From: Atopsyche davidsoni
Taxonomy: Eukaryota > Arthropoda > Insecta > Trichoptera > Hydrobiosidae
Assembly: GCA_022113835.1 (NCBI GenBank)
Contig: JAILWY010000009.1
Span: forward strand, 15,972,001 to 16,036,000
Length of the DNA stretch: 64,000 bases
Direction of reading: 5' to 3'
Below, piece after piece: positions 46,601-59,413 of this stretch (position 1 is its first letter; every line of letters begins with the position of its first letter). The notes below the pieces were generated by a model. That model saw only the letters and a list, made by a program, of their open reading frames with translations, made no database searches and was not told the origin of the DNA. The position numbers were made by a program, and so were the translations under genes.

Positions 46601-48008
46601 GCGCGAGGTTTCCATTACGGAATTTTAATTAAGGTTTCGGAGGCAATAAAATGCGGTATTCGGCTTTAACGACATTGTTTGCGCGATAAGTGATGAAATA
46701 TTGAAGACTGCTCTCGGGCGCCATCGCTCATGTCCACGGTTATTGCATTCATTTGTGATAATTAAGCAAATTAAGACAACGAGATATTCACTTTTTGATA
46801 TAAATTTTCAGTAGCGCACCTCTCACGTTCTTGATTATATTATAATAGTGACGGCATAAACTCATGACAGGGGAACGAAAAGATTTCACGTTTTTGAGTG
46901 GTAGATTATTCACGTCGTCTTGGAGTGCTTTTTCCCTGGGAACATAGTCTTTTATTTTTTGAAAAGCGTAACTATAGTTTTCTATAAAATATATAGAGGA
47001 ATTTATTAAATAAATATATTTTTCGAATTTTAACTTCGCCGGTCGTCACTCGCACCTCGCGAGCGGGCGCATTTCGACTTGGAATTAAATTAAAAATAAA
47101 TTAACGCAATGCGGCCCTCGCAAATAAATGACCGCTTGCTGAGGAGCGATATTTTATTGTTGGCTAATTTTGCACTAATTGGGTAAAAAAAATAATTACT
47201 GAAGTTCTTGGGGGACTTTGAGGGCTACTGAAATGAACGCAAAAAATATCTACAAAAAAAAACGCACAAAGTTGTTACTGTTTCGTAACGAATTAACAAT
47301 AAAATTGTTTTCATTTCTGTAATGTCCAATTTCTACTTAAACACAAATATACCTTGATTTATTAATATTAAAAAATATCCGATTCATATTAACAATGAAA
47401 AGAAAAATTGACTTGACCAAATAATAATCACTTCATCGTTTATATTTAAAAAAAAAAACAAATATTTTTGCTTTTGAAAAATCCATCAGTACCTATCCTA
47501 ATATAATTTTATCTGAAAAATAATTTCAAGTCGCTCGGGCGTAGGTGTTTAAATTTATTGTGGGTAAGTGTTTCCAAGGTCGATATGACGGAATTGACTT
47601 TTCAATAATGTGCTAGGTAAGTTTTCATTTGGGAGCGAAAATTTTTCAAACGGTAAGATTACTTTAATGCTTAGGGTCCATACAAAGTATCGTTTTAAAA
47701 TGATAGGCAGGTTGCAGGGTAAAGAAATAACAAGTTAACTGTCGCTGCCGCTGGACGATTCCTTCTGCGCGTCTGCCGATCTCCATGCGAGGAATGCGCT
47801 CGTCTCGTCTGGTGCCAGGAAGCGCAAAGGGCAGACGAAGACGGCCGATGCGAGTGCCGGTCATCATAATTTGCCAACGGTTCAAATATGATTAATATGC
47901 GAGTGCGGTTAAACAAACAATACATTTGAATTATAACCATGCTACTAACATATTTAAATCAAAAACAATAAAAATGTATCATTTTTAATTAATTTATTTA
48001 TCATTACA

Positions 48009-48030
48009 GTAAGGTGTGAAGCACCTTACT
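48009..48030. repeat. short perfect-stem hairpin
   Basis: AGTAAGGTG and CACCTTACT flank a four-to-five-base loop. The stem extends to about 15 pairs (from CATTAC to TATAATG) with one mismatch. It is intronic. Confidence 0.6.
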
Positions 48031-48311
48031 ATAATGCTGAAAGCGTTAATATTAAAAAAGCAAAATGTGACGTTGATAAGCCATAATTTACGTAAACTGA
48101 GTTCGATCATACGATGATGCCTTGATCCCGATGAAAAAGGGCTGGTTCTTATCCCGCGAGGATGGGGGAGGCTCTATGTGTGTCGCGGATGAGGCGGATG
48201 TGGAGCGTGAGACTGCTCGGCCCGAGGAATGCGGCTGCGACCCGCGCAATGAGGACGCAATGGCGGGGAGGGAATGCTGTCACCTCACCCGTTTTATAAA
48301 GAATATCACAA

Positions 48312-48479
48312 AATATTTTTGAATAAAATACTTGAGTGATTTTCCACATTTTCGTTTTTATTAGTGACCGGTTTCGCCAACCTTTCACGTTGGCATTATC
48401 AAACAGAGAAACAACGAAACCGGTCACTAATTAAAACGAAAATGTGGAAAATCACTCAAGTATTTTATTCAAAAATATT
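48312..48479. repeat. foldback element with 65-base arms
   Basis: The left arm 48312-48376 and right arm 48415-48479 are reverse complements with about one mismatch, enclosing a 38-base spacer. The arm carries TGATTTTCCACATTTTCG and TAGTGACCGGTTTCG. The block after the right arm (to about 48523) repeats that inside the element at 40122. Near-perfect arms suggest the youngest copy of the family in this window. Confidence 0.88.
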
Positions 48480-50467
48480 AAAATGTAATTCCACCAAGTA
48501 CTCTCTGTCAAAAATATTGAATTTCTTAATATCACAAAAATCAAAGTATACAAGGTGAAGATAATTTTAAAACGAAAATGTAGAAAATTTTTCTAACACT
48601 GCATACACATACTCGTGCATTCAAAATTACCATTAACAAAATAAACGCTAGATATCGATTGAATTAGATCAAATGTAAGCCAATCGACTCATCTACGGGA
48701 CTCGTTTGAGTTGAATAGTTGTGAGCAAAATACGATTGTGTCGAATTTTTTCGTGAAGTCGGGTCATGACAGTGTACAGCTTAGAAAAATAAATGGATGT
48801 TTTTCCGTTGAGCGGTACAGTGTCCGGTAAAGAGTACTTGTGAGTTTGTATCATTCGACGGAAACGATTACAAGTAAACATGCCATTCGGCGGAAAAGCG
48901 TTGTGAGTCATTTTTTATTTCTGCCTACCGTTGTACCCCTTTTCCTGTACAAATAAATTTGAAAAAATAGAAGTAACAACACAGGCTCCCGGGGGGGAGC
49001 GAGGGTCGGAAAAATATCGTCGTTGGAAAAGGGAAATGAGTCTAATTGCCATTTTTTTCAATATCAATTTAAATACACAATGAATCGCTTGAATTTTTCG
49101 TAAATAAATATTTGAGAGTGACATTTTTTAAATTACTAGAAAATTTCCTTTTTTTAAATTTTGAAGTTCACAAAAAAGCAAAAATTTAATTTAAAAAATC
49201 AACATACGTTAGAATTACTTATGCTTAGAGATTTAAGAGAATTAAATTGTATGAAAATTAACTAAAATTTAAAATATTAAGTCTAGAATTTTTGCCTTCT
49301 ATTTCAACTTATCGATGTTACATTTGATATTTATTTAGCCCATTCTCTCATCTGAAAGGTTAGTGAAGGCTCCAGGAGGAACCAGTGTAACCATACGTCG
49401 ATAAACAATATATTTTTTTATCAATATTACAATGACATTCGAAAGTAAATAATATTTATAAATGATATTATGCTTAAAACAAAAGAATTCGCATTGTCGT
49501 CACGAGTAATGGCTGTTCGGTAAGGATGAAGACAATCTGTATTAGCAATGCACGTTCTGGCACAAATTGTTGAATTGCGGACTTCTGCTACGGTTTTATT
49601 AGGAATCTCTTATATAAAGTAAATAGAGGCATACGTGGGGATGCAAATGCGGCAGTAATAATCGGCGACAGGTTGGCGGGGGATTACAGGACACGCACGC
49701 CGGCGCCATGGCGGCAGTTCACTTCCGATAGTAACTCTAGCAAACAATAACTGCATTACGACGGGGGATATTTATATTTGTTTTTTTATTATAAAAGGGG
49801 ACTTTTCGCGGGGATATCAGATGAGATGTGAATCTAACCACAAGTCGGTGCCGATACTTCCGGGCGGGACAGTCGAGGGGCCGTCGAGGGGATGGCCGCG
49901 GAGACCCTCGACCGCCAGATCTCGTGGCAGGGAGCGCGAGAGTCCGATTTCCCATTCACGACTCGAGGTTGCTAACTCTCACCGCGTTTTTGTACGAGAA
50001 AGCAGGAACATTAGACTTCATGCAATAGTCCTGATGTTTTTCTATCAAAATTTACTGCACACTGTGGAAACACTTTTTTGGAACTCACAGGGTCATGCGC
50101 CTTCCTTCCATCGCGTTCGCGAAATATTAACAGATAATAATTATCTCGCAGAGCCGATTTCTCAAATCCACACAATGGAAAAAATTATCTTTGCTCGGAG
50201 AGCCGGAAGGAACGACCCGACCGCTTGCGACTGAAGTGTGCGAAAAGCGATGTAGCCCGATCGCACTACTTGCCATCAGACCGAATGCCGAAGATGATTC
50301 AAGTCAGCGACAGAAATGCCCACATCCGACTGGAGAGAACCTCATACTTATAATTGTCATTTTTGAGTTCCGGGAGTGATTTCGGCTCGGCCGGGCGGCA
50401 TCACGCGGCGAGGAGGAGGTTGTGTAAGAGGCGAGGCGCCCGACTTGCGTCACCCGCTACGTGCAGA

Positions 50468-50487
50468 TCACGTCACGTCACGTCACG
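50468..50487. repeat. 5-base tandem repeat
   Basis: There are four copies of TCACG, in a GC-richer islet. This is a minor simple repeat. Confidence 0.8.
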
Positions 50488-53400
50488 CGATCTGCCCGGA
50501 ACGGACTGTCGCTAATGATGGCCACATTCGGATGTACATACTCAATAATCGATTCATCCAAATTGACGAGAGAAAGATCAAATAAATGATCCGCTTAAAA
50601 TATTCATAGCGAGTGAATAAAATTAAGTAATCGTTTTAATCGAATAACGGAGTTCGGATAATTCAAAATTCAATTACGAGTTATTCATTGTACTCTTTAA
50701 AAAAAAAACAATTAGGGTGTTAGATAAAATTTAAAAAATCGTTCGCTCTATCGATTGTGAGTCGATTATTTTTGTGCACAACGCTCGCAGTTTCTGCGCT
50801 ACAAATTACTCAAAATATTATATATGCATAGCAAATATTACGACATTTAAATAACACCGGTCTTAGCGTTATCTAGAAGAAAAATTGCGATATAGTGAAA
50901 GTACTCTGTTTTATTATTTTTCCTCTTTGGCGTGCACGTGTTCTAGTTGGAAATTCGCTAGGCTCATTTATTTTACAAGTAAATAAGAATGTTATGGGTC
51001 AGAATTTATAACAAATGGACGCCTAGATAACGAATGCTTCCCCTGCCAAATTATATTACGGATTAGTTTATTCTTCTCTGAATTCTCCGCAGAAAACACG
51101 ACGCGAATACTACGCGGAATAAAATATGATACTACTGAAGATAACATCAATGATTTTATAAATTACGAAGTCATAAATCAACAGGACTTATCTGGGAGTA
51201 CTCGAGAGACTGGATAAGTAAGTGCTAAGTGCTCTCCGGCAAAATAACAAACAGTCGCCTTCGATGTGTTCTGTCTTAAGTTAAAAGTCAAATAAAAACG
51301 CCGACTCGGTTGATTCAAAATGTCTACGAAATACATAAATGTAAATTGTAAATTTTTATATATATATATATATAGAATTTATTTACATAGTTGAAGAAAA
51401 CTCATATATTTATATAAATTGTATTTTCTTGTTGATGATCACAATAAGTATAAAAAAATTATGAAAAAATATTACAGCAGTCTGTATTTTTATTTTTTTC
51501 TGATTTTACAAAATAATGTTCAACATGTATGTTAAAGTTAAGGCATAACGTCCGGGTGTAAAAATTCTTAAAATAAGGAGTCTTTAAATGTCTTCCAATC
51601 AAAAATTGTTTAAAGAAACACACAGTACACGACAAGATAAGCTATTAAAAATCAATATAAATGCTGGGATGTAAGAGCTTCATGACTAGAAACGAGTCTG
51701 TTTTTTTATGACATCACTGGCGTCGAGGAAAGTAATCACACCAGTGCATCCATCATGACGGCCACGGGAGAAGTCTTCCATAAGGCCGAATGGTTATTGC
51801 GCCGATACATAATTGTAAATTTTTCCAAATTACAATAATAATTGAAAAGAGCGTCACGTCACTGCGTACGAGCTTTAATTGAATACAACGCCTGGAGAGT
51901 GCACCGGAGAATTAACGCGACGTTTGTTTTTTCTGACGTGAGGAAAGTTCCAGAAAAAATCTCAAACGGTTGATTATATATTGTTTGTCTTATGACCACG
52001 ACAAAATAAAAATTATTGATAGTAATCAGATATATTTTAAAATGGTATGGTTTCTAGGGTGTTGCACTGCAAGATGTTTTCGGTTTTCCAATGTTTAAAA
52101 TTCCTTGAAAATGGTCCACCACGTGGATCGAAACGTCAGAGCTCTGAAAACTTTAAGCAGTTCAACAACAACAAAAAACTAAATCAATTCATAACAACGG
52201 CTGGTAAAACCTACAATCATACCTATTAAAAGTGACACAATGACGTCGGATCAATTAGAATACAGACTTCAATCAATACATTTTCTTGGAATTAAAATCG
52301 TCATCTATGCTCCATAGTCGCTAATAGCTCCGTTAGCTGTATATAATATGAATTACCTGTATTTTATGATATGTATTAGCCTATCCAATAAAACGGAATA
52401 AAACTAGTATTCTTGAGTGTTGTTAAATGTAACAGACAATACATCTATACTTATATGTCAGTAAAATTAAATTTTTTAATTTAATGACCTCACTGTGAAC
52501 GGTTGTCGTATTAAAAAGAGGAAGCTTAAATAATTTTAACACCACATTATTTAATTTTTTTAAAATATATATTAATTGATTTCAGCTCTGTGTAATCTAT
52601 AAATCTTTAAATGCTTTTAAGTGAAATAGTGTGACGGTCAAGTCATTCCTGCTTACTGGTGTCAATATATACAAACGTTAATACGCATATGACCTGATTC
52701 CGGTGGCTTGTTATTGCAGCAGCACGCTAGTTCCGCGTACATTTCACATTAACCGATTATTGTTTTTTTTTTATATTCGACTGGTTCCGGTCTAAATTAA
52801 TGAAGAAATTATCAATTGTTCCGGTTTGGTCAGAAACCATTTGTGTGCGAAAACGAGACTATTGAATCCACATAGTAATATGAACAACGTGTATGATAAC
52901 CACATAAATAGTTTCAGTACTCTACTCTTCAAGGAGTTATCTTAGGCCTAATTTATATAGTTGCATATTTCAAAAATAGGCTTTTATCTCAAATATCCTT
53001 GAAAAGATTGCACATTTCCACATATGGCTGTTGGCAAATAATGCGATACAGGTTACCCACGTTGTGTGTAACGCAATGAGCATATAAATCAGACCAGTAG
53101 GGCACGCATACTCCCTCAGCGTTTACTGGTTATCACAATACGACGCACGCGGCAGCGACTGCGTTAATGCAAATCCGCTATTGCGCTGTGAAAACTCAAG
53201 TTCCCGGAAAAGATAATAGCAACGGTAATCGAGCCCGATAGAGTCGTAAACAACTTTATATTCATGAGCGCTGGGGTATGCGGGGACTCAATTACCGGCC
53301 AAGACGAGTGCACTCGCTCGGGGCCCGAGCTCTCCTCCGGTTTGAGGATGATTGGTTGTTAGTTGTTAATTGTTTGGAGATGAACTCGAACATTGTTGCA

Positions 53401-54334
53401 GATAAGTGTAATTCGTTGCCGGTTGCATGATAAACCGAAACTGGTGCCTCGTCGAGACGAGTGGAATCCGTGCCCCAATCCTACTACTCTGATATTCATA
53501 TCATGTCATATCAATCGTAAAAATAAGGAAAACTTAAATATTGTTATCAACAAGCAATAAACGTTTAAAATACCGACGTATTTTAATATGGGTTCTAAAA
53601 CGATGATTTTGTAAAAAAAATCATTGAAAACAATCTTGCAGTGCTCGGTATGACAATAATGATATTTCACAAGCTCGTCAGTTAAAAGCGTCTGAAGAAA
53701 CATCTCTAACGGAAATATCCTTGTCAGGATACGGTGCAAGGATTTCAGGAAGCTTTTGCAGAAGATTATGTGAAGTTTTCCTAGCTGCTCCTCGTGCCCC
53801 GTCTATGAATATTCAACAACGAGGCCGTTGTTTGTCCTTTCAGCTTCCAATTACATTGTAGTCCTCCTAAGCACGAATAAGGCGGGTGGACTACGAGAGG
53901 GGATTTATTTATTTAACGAAATCTTAGAGGCTTCCTTGGGAACACGGCGAAAAGAATAGGAAATAGTATTTAGATAATATACAGCTACCAAATATGCTAC
54001 AGCTAAGGTGTGATTCAATACTTTATCTTATGTTAAAACTACAACGTGCGTTGCAATTGCAAAAACATCAATAAAAATAAAGTATTCTTATTGAAAGCGA
54101 ATTTAACAAAAATATCATTTTTTGTTTAATTTACGAATTTCACAATCGATTTTTTATAACAGTATTTTAATCGTAAACACTATTAAAATTGATGATTAGG
54201 TTAAAATTTTAAAAGGCATAAGATTCTTCCAAAAGTTTTGATATTAGCGTAATGACAATTTCACCCTCGTTTTCCATTTTCAGGATTTGTGTTCTGGTGA
54301 GGACTGCCTCTACAAAAAAAGGCCAAAAGTCATT

Positions 54335-54404
54335 CTTCCCTCCCCCCCTCTCCCCTTCACTACCAACCCCCCCACCGACACCCACACAACCCCAAACATA
54401 ACCC
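54335..54404. repeat. C-rich low-complexity tract
   Basis: The + strand is C-rich (CCCTCCCCCCCTCTCCCC, then CCCCCCCACCGACACCCACACAACCCC). The minus strand is therefore G-rich and could form quadruplex. The minus strand gives a Gly/Val-rich spurious ORF. Confidence 0.7.
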
Positions 54405-55393
54405 CACGGTGACAAAAGTCACCCAGTGATTATGAAGGCGTTGAAGGAAGGCATCCTCCTGTTTCGCCGATAAAGCCAAATACAACAACAGAAAAAGGAT
54501 TTGTGTTCGTTTTTATTTTTTAAGGAATTTAATAGTTTTATTAAATGAGCTTAAAATTGATTTTTTTTAACGCTTTTTGGCTAATCAAAATGTTTATATC
54601 CACAACAGGTTCAACAGATACCCACTCGAGTTATTAGTTTATTCTAAATTTCAAGTGGAACAACAAGAACTCACGTTTCCAAAAACAGAGTGTCGACAAA
54701 CAGGTGAGAGGACGCGGCGCGCAGTTCCCGTCGCGAGCCGTGAACCCATCGCCTGCCTTCGGCCAGTGTTTTGGTTGCGATATTAATTAACTCGACATCC
54801 GTGTTTTGTTAGGATAAGTTGCCATTATCCAGCTGTAGCGAGGCTTTTTGTGCATCCTGATGTTCGGAGCCCACGGCGGTCGCTCACCGGACGGAATCCT
54901 GTACCAGGAAAGTTCTTTTGGGAAAGATTATTCTTCTGTCATCAGAGAGGAATTTAAATATTTTATTGGAATAAAATATTGATTTAAATGTTTAAATATT
55001 CTCATATTCAAATCGAAATTACTATCCTAACCGATGGATTAAATTAAAATGTTCAGTTATTACAAGTATTTGATAAAAATAAAAGATGACGAGCCGATTT
55101 AAAACAAGTACGACTGTTGAATTTCCAACTGACAATGTTTGTACGTACCCTTTGAACTACTATGCTAATAAAATTCAAAGAGTTATAAATGGTAAAACAC
55201 ACATTTTAGTAAATCTTTACCCACTGTATTTACCACAAATATAAATCAATTATTTTTTACCTCAAATAAAAACCGTTATTTTTAGTAGCGTCGAGCATTT
55301 ATCAAATTTTGGTTAATTGGCCGTGATTCAAGCTGTGAAGAACATGAGTAGTTACAAATCCAGTTAAAGTCAGCCGCGTGGCCAGCAGGGCGT

Positions 55394-55457
55394 GCAGGCC
55401 CACGAGCAGCGTGTCGGGGCAGCTTGCAGGCTCACGGGCAGCGTGTCGGGGCGGCTC
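55394..55457. repeat. two copies of a 32-base unit
   Basis: 55394-55425 and 55426-55457 are direct copies (GCAGGCYCACGRGCAGCGTGTCGGGGCRGCTY) with four substitutions. The unit is GC-rich in an otherwise AT-rich intron. Confidence 0.9.
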
Positions 55458-57128
55458 GCGAGTGACGCGTTATTTACGGAAATGAGTGGCGCACATGACG
55501 CCGCCCAGTCCTTAACATTCTCCTGGCAGAAGATTGTGTTTATAATGTTGACGCTTTGTGATACTGCCAAAATTGAATTCAAACAGCTTATAATGACCAC
55601 GTGTGCGATCACATCTGATAGAACTTTACAAAACTGGAAGATTCGAACGTCCGCCGCCTTAGGCGAGGTCCATTACTAAATCAAATTGCTAAGCGAGTGT
55701 AAAATCATTTAATAAAAAAACAAACAGTCTATATTATCATTTAAACAAGACTACATAAGCTACTGATCAAGGCACCCATTCGAAAGCGAAAAAACAATCA
55801 CAATTAATTATATGACTCAATAACAATTGCTATTATTTTATTGGAAAGATTCATTATTTTTTGCAGATACCTGTCTGGTGAACTCATTTCATAAAATATC
55901 AGCGTATAAAACAATTTGAAAACACTTTTTTCTATTCTTTGTATTCTAATTGCAATGCCAACTGTATGAAAAGATAAATCATTTGTCAATCTAAAATATG
56001 ATTATTTAATCATAAAATCACATCATATTAAACATTTTTGTGAAACATTGAGTTGAGTTCTGCAGGCAAACGTAAACCAATGCCTTTTGACTGTTGTTAT
56101 TCTGTAAAAAAAATTAAGTTAGCTCATCAAATATTATCGATTAATTAGCATTTAGTCACTAATGAAAAAAAAATCCGTTCGATAAATAAATATATTATTT
56201 TACATGAAAAAAAAACTCGCAGAAGCTCTGTCGCAATGAATGTCAAGTGAAAACACTTTAATTAGCTTTAAGCTATAACTATAAGCGCCGAGTGGCGGGG
56301 AGTTCCGCTTCACTGCGAATAAATACACAAGAAAAATAATAATCTCCCGCTGCATGTAAACTGATTGAAACTGGCCATAAGCCCGCTATCATTACTCCTG
56401 TTGATTACAAACACGTGCCATAAGAGATACATAATTAAGATACGCATTGAAATGGTTTCGGCGATGGCTTTAGAGACATGACACTATAAACGCCAGCGTA
56501 ATGCCCGACTGACAATTTGTTTTATTTATTATTCCGTTTAACATAAAATTACAATCCGTTATTGCAGCACTAACCTTATCTTTGACTTTTTGATTGGCAG
56601 TATCAAATTTAATGTAAACAACACGCTTTTTATGTTAGAAAAGTTGAAGTATAAAACTAGCCAAACCATTGCAAATTGTGAGCAAAATTTTAGCATGATA
56701 TTTATTGATATAACTTTTATTTTTATAAAGAAAATAAATAACGAGACGAATTCAATGAAAATGTTTATTTAAGAAGGCGAGGGCCACATTAAGTGAGTTA
56801 AATAATTGAAAACACTCAATGGATGAAAAAAAAGATTTTATATATTTTGTACACATGGGTTTACTAAATATTTAATAATACTCTTTGCTATTGTTTGTAA
56901 ACACAAAATATGTTTTAAATGCTAACCAACTTGATTTTTCGCGATTATTTGCAAACAGGGTTTGCTTGCAAATAATATATTTATTTATAAAGGTTTTTTT
57001 ATTAATGAATTCATATTGATAAAGAATTATTCGGCACGCTAGTCTTCACAAAGGAGTCGGTACTCTGTCGGCTGATAAAGAAGGGGGTGTAATTATTTCC
57101 CGGGCGTTTCTTCACAACTGCCTCCCCA

Positions 57129-57215
57129 GCACCCCGCCCCCTGCCCCTGCCCCTGCCCCTGCCCCTGCTTCTGCCCCTGCTTCTGCCCCTGCTTCTGCCC
57201 CTGCCCCTTCCCCAG
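57129..57215. repeat. 6-base and 12-base C-rich minisatellite
   Basis: Copies of CCCTGC give way to a higher-order CCCTGCTTCTGC 12-base repeat, then CCCTGCCCC. The pattern suggests a 6-base repeat that mutated and then re-expanded as a 12-mer. Minus-strand translation is Arg-Gly/Arg-Ser repeats and is not a protein. Confidence 0.9.
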
Positions 57216-57715
57216 CCCTCGGGACAATTCAACTTAGAATTCCAGCTCACATTTTCAAGACAATTTCCGCACGGCTGTGAATCCGTCCTCGAACACAGAG
57301 CAATTTTGAACTCTCGTTTCTCTGCGCTGAACAATAATTTCGAATAACTAGGGAATTAATTAATATTATAAAACATTAGAGATCTTCCTTGCCATAAATA
57401 ATATCCCGGTCGGCGAATTCCAAGGAAACGCCTACCGAAGGCGAACAGTCACAACACGATAAAAATATTTATGTAGGTCTTTGGACTGCTCAAAGGAGCG
57501 ACATAAGCAGAGCGACTGTGTTTTCGACACATTTACAAGATATTTAGGTCCGTCAACAAGATAGCCTAATGGATAATATTAATCATATCTTTATAGTAGA
57601 TTGATTACCTTGCCTAATAAAGAATACTCCCGTCTAAGAAAAGTAACATCTCGCACATTAATAATACAATCACACACATCATTCTAAATAGTAAACAATT
57701 TTGTAAATTCACGAA

Positions 57716-57752
57716 GCTGTAAGTTGGTGGCGCGATTTGTTACTATACACTA
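57716..57752. mobile_element. partial copy of the 33.6-kb MITE terminus
   Basis: GCTGTAAGTTGGTGGCGCGATTTGTTACTA matches the right terminus of the 33571-33721 element with few changes. No second arm is visible nearby. Confidence 0.6.
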
Positions 57753-58145
57753 AAACTTACGTTGTTATCAAATATCAAAAAAAAAAAAACAGAATTGTGT
57801 TTCTATGTATCCCTACCTGAGTCTGTTATTTATGAAAAGCGCATTTAATCATAGCGTTACAGGAATAATTATGTAACAGAAAAACTTAAGATTTCTTCAA
57901 TAAAAATACTAATGAATGCACGCTAAAAGTGTCGTAGACACGTATAAGAAAAAACGAAGGCCTACAAAAGGACCACGGACTATTACAGAAGGATCCATTA
58001 CGGCCGCATAAAAGTGGACTCGGAATGCGACCGGGGGCGATGACGCATATGTTTGTGTTTGTTGTCGATATCTCGGAATTAGAATTCAGCGGGCCTTTTA
58101 CGCGGAGGCATTAGAATAAATAAGTGAAGTTGTTTACACGGCGGG

Positions 58146-58153
58146 TGACGTCA
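58146..58153. promoter_or_regulatory. perfect CRE-type palindrome
   Basis: TGACGTCA lies in a GC-rich islet (58140-58220) of the first seen InR intron. It matches the CREB/ATF consensus; function is not shown. Confidence 0.35.
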
Positions 58154-59347
58154 GCGCGAGGGCCCCCCGCCAAGGAGGCGCAGCTCTCCGCGAGGTGCCT
58201 TCATTCAGCTCCACGAGCCGAAGGTTACACGCCAATTGGCTTAATAATTCTCTCACTATTTATATATATATTATATAGTTATTCGAGCAAGCTACTTTTT
58301 TGTAGTCGTATTAATTCACATGCCAAATAAAAAAACGAATGCTTATAGAGCCAATATTACAATTATCACTCAACATATGAACACAGCTGGGCTCTACGGA
58401 CTCGTAGCGAATCGATTAAAGCACTTCGTCTCTCGCTTGAGATGTAATAAAAATATCTTAGAAAAATATGAATATGTAAATACAATTTTAACAAGTCAAG
58501 AGAGAATGGTATAACTTATGATAACATATTCCGCCCTTTTGGTAAACGTGGAGCAAAAGGGGCCTGGCACCCTTGCTGGCAATATATATATAAGTGATTT
58601 GGAAGGTTTAAGCACAGTGTCCAAAAGCACACGAGTGATTTCTATGCATGAGATCATCGGCGTATTTTTAGTCACACAATTGAACATTATGCCATATCAG
58701 ATGGACAATTAAGAGGAAATTCCAACGCTATTTGAGCAGGTCCGCTGAAAGAGAATGCATTGTACTGCCAAAAAAGTACCGTGAAAAAAGGATATCCTAA
58801 TAATGAGTCAACCGCCCGGCCGCATGAATGAATAAGGAATGGCCCGCGATGAAACAGTACACATCCATCATAGTAAGTAACTGTCATTCCACGTTGTCAA
58901 TGAACACTCTGAGCAACCACACTGGTCTGCTTCAGACGTATTTTCATGAAAACTGCGTGAAATATAAAAAAAATATATTTTGGATGAGAGAATGTTTTCA
59001 TATATTTTAAATTTTTTTATTTATATTGAAATTTCCAATCATAATCTGGTAAATTTTACAGGGCTATTATTTTTTTATACGATATAAATGCATATCCCAT
59101 GAAATGAAAGTACGTGAAAGCAGATATAATGTAAGACTGGATTCCACGAATGCCTTGAAATGGGCATCGCTAATTCTAATTGTACTATTGAATTGATGTC
59201 ATTGACACCTTTTGAATACAACCGTTTCGAACAGTCAAAAATTTATAGCCCAGGACGGTCACGTCGCCTTCGGCAGTCCCTCCACGTAAGAATCAGTCAT
59301 CGCATAAAGAGTAGACAGGAAATTCCTGACATTCCGCGCAGATCTCC

Positions 59348-59413
59348 CGGAGGCGGCCCGGAGGCGGCACGGAAGCGGCACGGAGGCGGCCCGGAGAAGG
59401 CCCGGAGGCGCAC
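59348..59413. repeat. 11-bp GC-rich minisatellite
   Basis: Six copies of CGGAGGCGGCM with one to three changes each. The 11-base period matches that of the 25137 tract, but the unit sequence differs. It explains the Gly/Arg-rich 143-codon ORF at 59160-59591. Confidence 0.88.

Noticed and set aside
28574..58130. Several GTAAACAA words (about 28574, 33651, 53247, 56612, 57690; reverse about 58129) as FOXO sites in InR introns
   Set aside because: A rough count from base composition expects about this many in 64 kb, so there is no enrichment.
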